From: CALODP01 sp942492055
Lineage (GTDB): Bacteria > Bacteroidota > Ignavibacteria > Ignavibacteriales > Melioribacteraceae
Length of the DNA stretch: 64,000 nt
NCBI GenBank assembly: GCA_942492055.1
Contig: CALODP010000015.1
Coordinates: 620,001 to 684,000, forward strand
Direction of reading: 5' to 3'
A model generated the notes under the pieces. It was given only the letters and a program-made list of their open reading frames with translations, was not told the DNA's origin and searched no databases. The translations under genes and the position numbers were made by a program. Positions 26,917 to 34,974 of this stretch are shown here, piece by piece. Each line of letters starts with the position of its first letter. Position 1 is the stretch's first letter.

Positions 26917-26989
26917 GGGCAGATAGCTCAGTCGGTAGAGCAAAGGACTGAAAATCCTTGTGTCGGCGGTTCGATTCCGTCTCTGCCCA
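26917..26989 (+). tRNA. tRNA-Phe (GAA)
   Basis: A 73-nt cloverleaf. The acceptor stem pairs GGGCAGA with TCTGCCC; the D arm has AGCTCAGTCGGTAGAGC, the anticodon stem AAGGA/TCCTT encloses loop CTGAAAA (anticodon GAA at 26950-26952), and the T arm has GGTTCGATTCC. The discriminator is A and the CCA end is not encoded. A terminator follows 2 bp later. Confidence 0.97.
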
Positions 26990-26991
26990 CA

Positions 26992-27022
26992 AAAAAGGAG
27001 TGATTTAATCACTCCTTTTTTA
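26992..27022. terminator. Bidirectional terminator
   Basis: AAAAAAGGAGTGATT pairs with AATCACTCCTTTTTT around TA. The T-rich arm follows on either strand, so it can serve the tRNA and the convergent lipoprotein gene. Confidence 0.88.
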
Positions 27023-27046
27023 TTTTAAATATTTTTTGAAATTTAC

Positions 27047-27385
27047 TCAGTTGCAAAGAAGAGTTATTCTAGCTGTTTGTCCGGAACTGAGCTTATCGGT
27101 TTGCCCTTCCCATATAACATTATTAGTGTTGCTCCCACGAATAGTATAAGAGTGTCTTCCGGTTGAAACATCATAAGAAAAGGATCCGTTAGAGAAGACT
27201 TGATCGATTAACTCGTTGTCGATATAAATTTTTACTTGAGCGTTTGTGGGGCAACCGCTATCGAATACGAATTTTATCTGAGGCTTTTCGTTGCTCGAAG
27301 CCCCGTCATCGCTATCTTCTTCGCAAGCAAGAGAGAATGAGAGTATCGCCAAGAAGAGGAGTAATAGTAATTGTTTTACTTTCAT
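27047..27385 (-). CDS. Small lipoprotein
   Basis: 112 aa from the ATG at 27385, which has GAGGAGGT upstream. The signal peptide ends LSFSLAC, followed by an acidic linker (EEDSDDGASSNEK) usual for surface lipoproteins. The mature domain has a strand pattern (IKFVFDSGCPTNAQVKIYID) with two cysteines that could form a disulfide. Function unknown. It may be co-transcribed with the gene upstream. Confidence 0.75.
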   Translation of the reverse strand: MKVKQLLLLLFLAILSFSLACEEDSDDGASSNEKPQIKFVFDSGCPTNAQVKIYIDNELIDQVFSNGSFSYDVSTGRHSYTIRGSNTNNVIWEGQTDKLSSGQTARITLLCN

Positions 27386-27420
27386 AACGTACCTCCTCAT
27401 AAATAAATTAGTAGATCGAA

Positions 27421-27765
27421 TCAAAAATCATCGCTCTGAATAAGGTTAATCAGGTTATTGTATTCTCTTTCGTTAATTGCTTTCAAAGCTAGTACTATTT
27501 CCGGTTTTTCAACGTTAAGATTTACAAAGTCATTTTTAGCCATTTCAAAAAAATTCCCAACATCCTTAAAAAGGACCGATGCTTCTTCTTTTAGCTTTTG
27601 TTTGACATCATTATTTTCATTTGCTAATGCCCACATATAGAGAAGGAAAAGACCGGTACTATTTTTGGCTTCTCTTAGGCTACAATTTGTTGCTATTTTG
27701 TATTGTGTGTAAAGCTCTGTGTAGAAGAGAGAAATGAGCTTGTAGGGTGCTAAAGGAGTTTCCAT
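27421..27765 (-). CDS. Hypothetical helical protein
   Basis: 114 aa, not recognised. I choose the ATG at 27765 because AAGGAG lies 7 bp upstream; a frame 33 codons longer would add a phenylalanine-rich stretch with no ribosome site. The protein is mostly helical, with no signal peptide and no obvious motif. It lies 35 bp upstream of the lipoprotein gene on the same strand. Confidence 0.6.
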   Translation of the reverse strand: METPLAPYKLISLFYTELYTQYKIATNCSLREAKNSTGLFLLYMWALANENNDVKQKLKEEASVLFKDVGNFFEMAKNDFVNLNVEKPEIVLALKAINEREYNNLINLIQSDDF

Positions 27766-27896
27766 AAAAAGGCTCCTTAGATCGTTTATTTCTTTTGAAT
27801 ATAACACTTGAGATGTAAAAAGGAAAGAAAAGAAAAATGTGGGGGAAAAGAAAAATTCCCCCAACTCGGCTGCATGATTAATTCACTATCAACCCA

Positions 27897-28157
27897 CTAT
27901 CTTGCTTTCTGCGGTTGATATACTATCTTACGAATAGTATCAAATTGAAGATAGGGATATTCCTCCCTAATTTTATCAATCGCGTCCCCCGCGCTAATTC
28001 TCGTAGCCCGCAATTCTTGGAAGGTTTTGCGAATATGATAATCCCTTACGGATTTATGATTTATCAAACCATAGTTATGGAGAATCTCAAAGACTTCATC
28101 ACTTATAATATCCGAAAGGGGGTTTAAGAGATTTAATCCGGATTCATGTGTATGCAT
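27897..28157 (-). CDS. Small helical protein, possibly HTH-like
   Basis: 86 aa, not recognised. Its C-terminal half (SAGDAIDKIREEYPYLQFDTIRKIVYQ) has a helix-turn-helix rhythm like Mor/recombinase-type folds, but the match is weak. AGGAG lies 6 bp before the ATG, so it is probably expressed. It sits beside array 3, whose start is about 90 bp upstream of this gene. Confidence 0.5.
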   Translation of the reverse strand: MHTHESGLNLLNPLSDIISDEVFEILHNYGLINHKSVRDYHIRKTFQELRATRISAGDAIDKIREEYPYLQFDTIRKIVYQPQKAR

Positions 28158-28244
28158 GATTACTCCTATTATTTAATTGCTGGTAGTAAGTAACTGAAAA
28201 ATGAATAGGGAAACAACCGCACAAGTATGTGGTTTTTGTAGTCT

Positions 28245-28450
28245 CGGTCCGGTCCTCCACCTTTCGGAAAGTCCCCGCCACCCTTCGGAAACATTCCGCC
28301 CTTCTCGGAAAGACTCTTCCACTCGTCGGAATCGTTCCGCCCCTCTCGGAAACGTTCGGAACACTTTCGGAAACATTCCTCCACCCTTCGGAATCGTTCC
28401 GCTTCTCTCGGAAAGATCCGGAACACTCTCGGAAACGTTCCGCCACAAGG
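28245..28450. repeat. 20-21-bp tandem array 3, inverted copy of array 2
   Basis: About ten units. CGGAA occurs at 28265, 28286, 28306, 28327, 28347, 28368, 28389, 28409 and 28430, so steps are 20 or 21 bp. Many units keep CGGAA-N3-TTCCG with centre TCG or ACG/ACA. Both palindrome centre (TCG against CGA) and linker (ccaccctt against aagggtgt) are the reverse complement of array 2. It is more decayed than array 2. No real gene is supported. Confidence 0.9.
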
Positions 28451-28516
28451 TTAAAGATCGAACATGAAGAACTCTCAGTTTTCTCCACCATCCCCTCTTG
28501 TTCTGGGAGCTTGCTG

Positions 28517-28674
28517 CAAGCCAGGCTCATGACTGGTCGAAGTGTTCTTTGTGGTTTCTACGTTCTCCGTGGTGAATCCCTCTTTGGCGAAGTTAGGTTT
28601 TTGTCGTAGATCCGGTTGGAAATTCGGTAATACAACGAACCTTTGTTTCAAACCAGGCTTTTGACTGGACGAGA
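28517..28674. repeat. Pair of 24-bp imperfect direct repeats
   Basis: caagccaggctcatgactgg plus tcga (from 28517) and caaaccaggcttttgactgg plus acga (from 28649) match at 20 of 24 positions and are 132 bp apart. Each has CCAG...CTGG and could fold. Origin unknown. Confidence 0.55.
28542..28577. repeat. ACCACGGAG-type degenerate repeat
   Basis: On the minus strand it reads attcaccacggagaacgtag followed by aaaccacaaagaacac, the low-complexity form built on ACCACGGAG/ACACAGAG steps. A relative lies at 49201-49234. Confidence 0.5.
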
Positions 28675-28779
28675 GCTTGCCTCTCTTGAGGTTTCAATAG
28701 GTAATAACTGGCATGTTTAGTCTTCTTTCCGAAAAAGAAAGATTTGTCGCTATATCAGATGTGAGTAGAAAAAAAAGTA

Positions 28780-29205
28780 CTACATATTCATGCGCCATCC
28801 TTTGTAGCCGGTGAAGATGATAGTAGTTGTTCCCAATAGGATGAAGAGCCAACCGTAAGAATAAGAGAATGGAATTGAAGCAGAGGGGAGATTAAGTTCA
28901 GTTAACCAAAGGCCGATTAAAACAAAAAGAGAATCGATGGCCAGAATAATTCCGGCAACAAAAACAGCCAGATAATTTTTGCGGAAATAGAAATAGGCAG
29001 AGAGAATAATAATAATTCCATATGTAATTGCGAAGGCCGAAATATTATGCCAATCCCAAATACTTGGGGGAAGAGGTGAATCGTTAAAGATGGGAAATAA
29101 TGTGATTTGCGTATTCCCGATATGCGCTAAGGGGAGAACGGCTGAGATGCATAGTAAAATGCATCCCAGAATTCCTTTATGTAAATATGATTTTGTACTC
29201 ATCAT
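28780..29205 (-). CDS. Membrane protein of unknown function
   Basis: 141 aa with four predicted helices at about 8-27, 55-72, 78-98 and 112-132. No family recognised. Its start overlaps the stop of the POT transporter gene by 4 bp (ATGA), so they are translated together and it may be an accessory to that transporter. Confidence 0.68.
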   Translation of the reverse strand: MMSTKSYLHKGILGCILLCISAVLPLAHIGNTQITLFPIFNDSPLPPSIWDWHNISAFAITYGIIIILSAYFYFRKNYLAVFVAGIILAIDSLFVLIGLWLTELNLPSASIPFSYSYGWLFILLGTTTIIFTGYKGWRMNM

Positions 29206-30731
29206 TTTTTCTTAATTACAATTTTGTCGTAAAATAAAACCAGCATGGCTGTACCGAAAGCGAGTATAGCGAAAATAAGCCACATCAAATCGGGGCGTTG
29301 CATATCGCGGGCAAAGGCTCCGTAGAGTTGTCCCGAGAGAATACCACCGAAAAGATTACCGAGAGCTACGCACCAGTAGAAATATCCCATATAAAGAGCA
29401 ACCTTATCGGGTGGAGCGATTTTTCCAGTGTATTCCTTCGATTTCGGGCTGGCCATCATTTCGCCGAAAGAGAATACAAAAATACCTGCTACAACTATCC
29501 AGCCGGTTGTACCGAATATCATAATAGTAAAACTGACCACGGTAATCAATACTCCCCAAAAGATAGTAGTGAATGGTTTTAGTTTCGATACGAAATAGGA
29601 AATTAAAACCTGGAAAAAGATTATGGCACCTGCATTTATATTAATGATATATTCGGGATTTACCTGCCCGGGAACTGCCATTGCCTGACTAAAAGGCTCA
29701 TTATATTCCGATAATCCGATAAAAGACATGGCTGATTGAATGAAGCTCATCAAATCGGACGTATCAACAAAATCTCTGATATGAAGAGGTAGTGTGTAAA
29801 AGATCTGATTAAATGATGTCCAGAAACCTGACATTAACAATAAAAATAATCCGAAACGCCAATCTCCGATCTTCATCGGTTGAGCTATCCAGCAAGCTTC
29901 GGAGGATCTATTTCTCTTACGGAGTGTAACATCGTAAATAACATTAAGTATAATCCATATAGAGGAGACCAAAATAATATCCCCCCAAGTAAATGTCCCG
30001 TCCGAGGTAAATTTGGAGCCCATGACCAAAATTACCAGTAATCCGAAAACGAATAGGAAGAAGCGTCCGTTTCCAAGAACTTCTACCATGTCGGTCATTA
30101 CTTTCTTCAAAGATCTGGGATTAGCCGAAGCGCTCTCGGTTGTAGGTTCTTTATAAAATAGAGTGACGAATAAGAAATTCAAAGCGACCCATCCTGCCGA
30201 AGCGTAAAATACATATTCCCACGAGATGGCTCTAACAACGCCGGCAACAATCGGTCCTACAAATCCACCGATGTTAACCATCATATAAAATATCCCGAAT
30301 CCCATAGAGGAAGTTCGATTGCTTGTTACTTTGGAAATTGTACCAATTACCACCGGCTTGAACATGGCAGCACCGAGGGCTACCATCATAAAAGCGAGAA
30401 AGAAAGTAGGGAATGTTTTGAATTGTCCCAATAAATAGTACGCAGGAACCAAAACACAATAAGCTGAGAAGAGCATTTTCTTAAATCCGTATCGATCGGC
30501 CAGAGCGCCGGTAACTACAGGGAAAAGATACAAGAAGAAAGTAACAACACCCTGAAGAACACCACGATCCTCATCGCTAAAACCAAGTCCTCCGTCTTCC
30601 ACAGCACCGGTAATATAAAGTGAAGAAACGGCGAAGAAACCATACCATGCCATTCTTTCGAAAATTTCCATAGTGTTTGCTACCCAAAAGGTAGCGGGAA
30701 AGTCTTTAAGTCGTATTTTTTCAAGACTCAT
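29202..30731 (-). CDS. POT/PTR-family peptide transporter
   Basis: 509 aa with 12-14 helices. The N-terminus (TFWVANTMEIFERMAWYGFF) carries the ExxERF-like motif, here EIFERM, of proton-coupled oligopeptide transporters. GALADRYGFKK follows loop 2, and FGIFYMMVNIGGFVGP matches the family FYxxINxG signature. It imports di- or tripeptides by proton symport if the family role holds. It begins 170 bp from the divergent purC. Confidence 0.85.
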   Translation of the reverse strand: MSLEKIRLKDFPATFWVANTMEIFERMAWYGFFAVSSLYITGAVEDGGLGFSDEDRGVLQGVVTFFLYLFPVVTGALADRYGFKKMLFSAYCVLVPAYYLLGQFKTFPTFFLAFMMVALGAAMFKPVVIGTISKVTSNRTSSMGFGIFYMMVNIGGFVGPIVAGVVRAISWEYVFYASAGWVALNFLFVTLFYKEPTTESASANPRSLKKVMTDMVEVLGNGRFFLFVFGLLVILVMGSKFTSDGTFTWGDIILVSSIWIILNVIYDVTLRKRNRSSEACWIAQPMKIGDWRFGLFLLLMSGFWTSFNQIFYTLPLHIRDFVDTSDLMSFIQSAMSFIGLSEYNEPFSQAMAVPGQVNPEYIININAGAIIFFQVLISYFVSKLKPFTTIFWGVLITVVSFTIMIFGTTGWIVVAGIFVFSFGEMMASPKSKEYTGKIAPPDKVALYMGYFYWCVALGNLFGGILSGQLYGAFARDMQRPDLMWLIFAILAFGTAMLVLFYDKIVIKKK

Positions 30732-30900
30732 AGCACCTCATTAATAATTATATACAATGTCAAGTTGAATTAGGCGGAGACTCTATTTATATTTGAGTTT
30801 AATCAATTTCGAAAAAGTAAGAAAAATATTTCTTATAGTGTAGCGGAATCGAAAGAATTTTAATTATAAAAGATAATACATCGAAACATAAGAGGCGGTT

Positions 30901-31800
30901 ATGAAGAACAAAGTTATACTCGGGACGGATTTGAAAAATCTGAAGCCATTCAAATCGGGGAAAGTTAGAGATATTTATGATTTGGGTGAGTATTATTTGT
31001 TGGTGTCGACCGATAGAATTTCGGCCTATGACGTAATAATGAATGAAGGAATTCCTAACAAGGGAGCTGTTCTTACACAAATTTCCAAGTTCTGGTTCGA
31101 TCTTACAAAAGATATTATCGATAATCACCTTGTTTCCGTTGATGTTAATGAGTTTCCCGAAGAATGTCAGGAATACAAAGATATTCTCGAAGGGCGTTCG
31201 ATGTTAGTGAAAAAAGCGGAACTTATTTCTATCGAATGTATTGTTCGAGGTTATATTACCGGCTCAGGAATGAAGGATTATAAAAAGACCGGAACGATAT
31301 GCGGCCTCAAATTACCCGAGGGATTAGTGGAATCGGAAAAACTTCCGGAACCGATTTTTACTCCTTCTACAAAAGCAGAGATCGGAGATCACGACGAGAA
31401 TATTTCTTCCGAAAAAGCTATTGAAATCGTAGGAGAAGAGGTATTTAACAAAATAAAGGATGCTACTTTGAGTATCTATAAAAAGGCATATGATTACGCT
31501 TACGAAAAAGGTATTATCATTGCCGATACGAAATTGGAATTCGGTTTCTATAACGGTGAAATCATTTTGATAGATGAAATTTTATCCCCCGACTCTTCTA
31601 GATTCTGGCCTAGAGATGATTATGAAAAGGGGAGAACCCAGGCAAGCTACGACAAACAATTCGTTAGAGATTATTTGACATCTATTAATTTCGATAAGCA
31701 GCCACCTGCTCCGACATTACCTGAAGAAGTAATTGCCGAAACATCTAAGAAATATGAAGAAGCATTAACACAATTGACTGGAAAGAGATTAGGCGAATGA
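30901..31800 (+). CDS. purC: SAICAR synthetase
   Basis: 299 aa, the length of the longer (yeast-like) PurC. It joins CAIR and aspartate in purine synthesis. Motifs: SGKVRDIYDLG near residue 19, STDRISAYDV, IECIVRGYITGSG, TKAEIGDHDENIS and LIDEILSPDSSRFW. AGAGGCG precedes the ATG. The stop overlaps the next gene by 4 bp. It heads a long plus-strand housekeeping cluster. Confidence 0.97.
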   Translation: MKNKVILGTDLKNLKPFKSGKVRDIYDLGEYYLLVSTDRISAYDVIMNEGIPNKGAVLTQISKFWFDLTKDIIDNHLVSVDVNEFPEECQEYKDILEGRSMLVKKAELISIECIVRGYITGSGMKDYKKTGTICGLKLPEGLVESEKLPEPIFTPSTKAEIGDHDENISSEKAIEIVGEEVFNKIKDATLSIYKKAYDYAYEKGIIIADTKLEFGFYNGEIILIDEILSPDSSRFWPRDDYEKGRTQASYDKQFVRDYLTSINFDKQPPAPTLPEEVIAETSKKYEEALTQLTGKRLGE

Positions 31801-32093
31801 TACCGACACAAATAAAAGTTGAAGAGAGTAAATATTTAAAAATTACTTGGGGCGACGCTTCTGTTACACGGGTAAAATTAGTAAATTTACGACGAGCTTG
31901 TCCGTGTGCCGATTGTAATTCGGAAAGTGAACAATGGACTGAGAATTATATCCCATTATTAACTGCCGATCAATTTGCAATTGCCGAGATAATTCCTCTA
32001 GGCAATTACGGTATTGCCATTACATGGAAAGATGGTCATAAGTCCGGCTATTACGAATATGAGTATCTAAAATCGTTGAATGAAAAAGAGTAA
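31797..32093 (+). CDS. DUF971-domain protein
   Basis: 98 aa. LKITWGDASVTRV, LRRACPCADC and AITWKDGHKSGYYEYEYL define DUF971 (GBBH-like N-terminal domain). The Cys pair in CPCADC could bind zinc or an Fe-S-related metal. Stand-alone versions are common in bacteria, and a link to Fe-S metabolism has been suggested for the family. Coupled by 4-bp overlap with purC and 2 bp before pgsA. Confidence 0.88.
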   Translation: MIPTQIKVEESKYLKITWGDASVTRVKLVNLRRACPCADCNSESEQWTENYIPLLTADQFAIAEIIPLGNYGIAITWKDGHKSGYYEYEYLKSLNEKE

Positions 32094-32095
32094 AT

Positions 32096-32704
32096 ATGAT
32101 ATTACCTAATCAACTTACTGTTGCGAGAATAATTCTTACTCCTGTATTTCTGCTACTCTTTTTGGCGGACGATCCGTTGATGAAACAATTGTCCCTTCTA
32201 GTGTATGTTATAGCCGCTATTACCGATTGGTATGACGGCTGGTTGGCAAGAAAATTTAATTATATAACGGCTTGGGGAAAATTTCTTGATCCCTTGGCCG
32301 ATAAAATATTGACTTCAACTGCCTTTTTCGCATTTGTGTTTCTGGATGTTTTACCACTGTGGATGGTAGTTGTTATTGTTGTCAGGGATTTTCTGATTAC
32401 CGGTTTGCGAGCTTATGCTGAGTTTCAGAACAAGTCATTTACAACCAGCCGGTTAGCAAAATGGAAAACTTTTTTTCAGATGGCCTTTATCTATTATTTG
32501 CTGATAGTATATACGCTAGTAACGGTAGAGTCGGTTTATTCGGGGAATGAGGCACTCTTTGCTACTCTAATGGATAAAAATTTTGTTTTTTATTCAATGA
32601 GTTTTATTACGTTTTTCACATTGACCACTGGTCTCTCTTATCTCTTTAAAAACAGAAAACTAATTATAAAGTTATTTACAGTTGAAAATAAATCTGATAG
32701 ATAA
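32096..32704 (+). CDS. pgsA: CDP-diacylglycerol-glycerol-3-phosphate phosphatidyltransferase
   Basis: 202-aa membrane enzyme that makes phosphatidylglycerophosphate. The CDP-alcohol phosphotransferase motif is complete: D-WY-DG-WL-AR-x8-G-x3-D-x3-D (about residues 42-64). N-terminal LPNQLTVARI and several helices fit. It overlaps pgpA by 23 bp, the next step of the same pathway. Confidence 0.95.
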   Translation: MILPNQLTVARIILTPVFLLLFLADDPLMKQLSLLVYVIAAITDWYDGWLARKFNYITAWGKFLDPLADKILTSTAFFAFVFLDVLPLWMVVVIVVRDFLITGLRAYAEFQNKSFTTSRLAKWKTFFQMAFIYYLLIVYTLVTVESVYSGNEALFATLMDKNFVFYSMSFITFFTLTTGLSYLFKNRKLIIKLFTVENKSDR

Positions 32705-33134
32705 AATTCTCGGATCGGGATTCTTTTCGGGCTATTTTCCTTTTGCCTCCGGAACAGTTGGAAGTTTGGTGGCTTTTGGAATTTATATGATTCCCGGAAT
32801 GGAAAATCCGGCAATCCTTAGCTTTTTGATCGCTCTGTTTACCGTTTGGGGAATCAAAATAGGAACGAAATTCGAAAAGGTTTATGGAAAGGATCCGAGT
32901 CAGTGTACTATTGATGAGTTTGTTGGCTCATGGATTAGTTTATTATTCATCCCCAAAAAGATTTGGTTTATTCTTGCCGCATTCGTAATTTGGAGAGTGC
33001 TCGACATTGTAAAACCATTTCCTGCCCGACAGATGGAAAAACTAAATGGGGGACTTGGAATTATGATGGACGATATTGTGTCGGGTATATATAGTATGAT
33101 AATTATGCATATAATTATTTATCTTACTTATTAA
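32682..33134 (+). CDS. pgpA: Phosphatidylglycerophosphatase A
   Basis: 150 aa with 3-4 helices. PgpA removes phosphate from PGP to give phosphatidylglycerol. Motifs: FPFASGTVGSLVAF, DPSQCTIDEFVG and MMDDIVSG, with the acidic residues of the family. The start is a TTG at 32682, inside pgsA; the pair is translationally coupled. Confidence 0.92.
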   Translation: MKINLIDKILGSGFFSGYFPFASGTVGSLVAFGIYMIPGMENPAILSFLIALFTVWGIKIGTKFEKVYGKDPSQCTIDEFVGSWISLLFIPKKIWFILAAFVIWRVLDIVKPFPARQMEKLNGGLGIMMDDIVSGIYSMIIMHIIIYLTY

Positions 33135-33160
33135 GTTTTCGTAACAAACGAAGAAGGAAT

Positions 33161-34417
33161 ATGAAAGCTCAAATAATAACCGTAGGCGATGAAATTCTTA
33201 TTGGCCAAACGATAAATACAAATTCCTCTTTTATAGGGGAAAAGCTCACAGATATAAATGTGAAGATTAATAGAATTACAACCGTTGGCGATAATGAAGA
33301 GATGATGCTTAATGTTTTCACGGAAGCCTTTGCTAACAATGATTTGGTTTTGGTTACAGGTGGATTAGGGCCTACTCATGATGATATTACAAGAAGAGCT
33401 ATAACTAAATTTTTTGATACGGAGCTTGTTCTTAATAATGAAGTACTCGGAGATATTGCCGATATATTTCAAAAGAGGGGCAGAGAAGTAAGCCCTAGCA
33501 ATAAAGATCAGGCTTTTGTTCCTAAGATTGCGGAAGTAATTCGTAATCCACGGGGAACTGCTCCCGGAACATGGATTGAGAAGGATGGGAAAATATTTGT
33601 TTCAATGCCCGGCGTTCCATATGAAATGCAAGGGATGATTGAAGACTTTGTCATTCCCAGATTAATAGAAAAATTAGGTGACAAAACCAAAAGAAGAGTA
33701 GTTACAAATCTTCTTACTACCGGAATTCCCGAATCAATACTCTATGAGAGATTAGGGAATCTTGATGAAATGCTCAAAGGTGCTGGTCTGGCTTTCTTGC
33801 CCGATCAATATGGTGTTAAGATGCGCCTTACAGTAATCGGGGAATCGGAAGAAGACGCTCAAAATAAGATTACAGAAGTTGAACAACAAATTCGCGCAAA
33901 AGTAGGTCGTTACATTTACGGACGAAACGACGATCATCTTGAAGAGGTAGTAGGAAAATTATTGACAGACAGAGGTCTGACAATTTCAGCTGCCGAATCA
34001 TGCACCGGAGGACTGATTAGTAGTCGTTTGACTAATGTTAGTGGTAGTAGCGAGTATTTCGAAAGAGCTTTTGTTACGTACAGTAACGGAGCAAAAGTAG
34101 AACATCTGAACGTAGATGAAGATCTTTTGCATAAATTCGGAGCTGTGAGTCTTGAAGTTGCCAGATTAATGGCTCAGGGTGTCAAGTCAGTTAGCGGAAC
34201 AGATATCGGATTATCTGTTACCGGAATAATGGGACCTACAGGAGCTACACCTGATAAGCCGGTTGGATTGGTCTATATTGGAATTTGTGATGACAAAATA
34301 TGCACAGCTCGCGAATTCCGATTTGGGGAGGACAGATTACGAAACAAAGAGAGAACTTCCCAAGCTGCTTTGGATATGTTAAGAAGAAATCTTCTTGGTA
34401 TTCCGTATGAAGAATAG
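33161..34417 (+). CDS. cinA: CinA: nicotinamide-nucleotide amidohydrolase / ADP-ribose pyrophosphatase
   Basis: 418 aa. The N-terminal MoaB/MoeA-like COG1058 domain has GDEILIGQTINTNS and LVTGGLGPTHDD. The C-terminal amidohydrolase domain has SAAESCTGG, SGSSEYFERAFVTYSN and TGIMGPTGATPDKPVG. It recycles NMN in pyridine-nucleotide metabolism. AAGGA lies before the ATG. cinA next to pgsA and recA is a common order in bacteria. Confidence 0.96.
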   Translation: MKAQIITVGDEILIGQTINTNSSFIGEKLTDINVKINRITTVGDNEEMMLNVFTEAFANNDLVLVTGGLGPTHDDITRRAITKFFDTELVLNNEVLGDIADIFQKRGREVSPSNKDQAFVPKIAEVIRNPRGTAPGTWIEKDGKIFVSMPGVPYEMQGMIEDFVIPRLIEKLGDKTKRRVVTNLLTTGIPESILYERLGNLDEMLKGAGLAFLPDQYGVKMRLTVIGESEEDAQNKITEVEQQIRAKVGRYIYGRNDDHLEEVVGKLLTDRGLTISAAESCTGGLISSRLTNVSGSSEYFERAFVTYSNGAKVEHLNVDEDLLHKFGAVSLEVARLMAQGVKSVSGTDIGLSVTGIMGPTGATPDKPVGLVYIGICDDKICTAREFRFGEDRLRNKERTSQAALDMLRRNLLGIPYEE

Positions 34418-34961
34418 ACTCTTTATTTCTTTGGATGTTCCTTCGGATGTTTTGGAACAAGTTAGGAAAATAAGAGATTCTATATACGGAGAAACAGATA
34501 GTGTAAGATGGGAACCGGTCGATAAACTTCATTTTACACTCAAATTTCTCGGCGATGTAGAGGAAAAACTAATCGATCCGATTGGTGATGAACTCTATGA
34601 AATTCTTACTGGTTATAATAAATTTAATCTTACTTTCAATACTTTCGGCCTTTTCAAGAATAGGGGTGTTCCCAGAATACTTTGGCTGGGGATAGAGAAT
34701 AATAATTCATTAATGAACCTAAATTTTGAAATTGAGAAAGAATTTGTGAAGTTTGGATTCGAGAAAGAAAAAAGAAAATTTCATCCCCATTTGACACTAC
34801 TTCGAATGAAGGGGATAGAAAATATTGAAAAAATAAATGATTTTTCGGAATACGATTTTCCGAAAATAGATTTCGTGGCCGATACAATTTCTATTGTTAA
34901 AAGCGATCTCAAACCGGGCGGTTCGGTCTATACGAAAATAGAAAGTTTTAAATTGAGTTAA
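34407..34961 (+). CDS. thpR: RNA 2',3'-cyclic phosphodiesterase
   Basis: 184 aa, the usual ThpR/LigT length. Two H-x-T/S-x catalytic motifs are present: HFTL near residue 41 and HLTL near 128. The 2H family opens 2',3'-cyclic RNA ends. The ATG at 34407 overlaps the end of cinA by 11 bp, and recA begins 13 bp after the stop. Confidence 0.92.
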   Translation: MKNRLFISLDVPSDVLEQVRKIRDSIYGETDSVRWEPVDKLHFTLKFLGDVEEKLIDPIGDELYEILTGYNKFNLTFNTFGLFKNRGVPRILWLGIENNNSLMNLNFEIEKEFVKFGFEKEKRKFHPHLTLLRMKGIENIEKINDFSEYDFPKIDFVADTISIVKSDLKPGGSVYTKIESFKLS

Positions 34962-34974
34962 AACGGAGGCAAAT

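Larger units (their letters stand above)
28451..28779. other. Intergenic remainder next to array 3
   Basis: Besides the two small repeats noted, this stretch has no supported gene. It lies 3' of the POT transporter operon. Confidence 0.5.

Noticed and set aside
26794..27012. Minus-strand frame with GQRRNRTADTRIFSPLLYRLS
   Set aside because: This is the well-known false protein read from the reverse strand of a tRNA gene.
27766..27864. N-terminal extension of the gene at 27421-27765
   Set aside because: The extra residues are Phe-rich low complexity with no ribosome site, while the internal ATG has AAGGAG at ideal spacing.
28144..28609. Open frames across array 3
   Set aside because: Same cause as array 2; multiple frames on both strands, no ribosome site.
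20965..30885. Shared word AAAAGATAATACATC at about 21058 and 30868 as a common regulatory site
   Set aside because: In AT-rich DNA of this length a shared word of that size is expected by chance, and no palindrome or spacing supports it.
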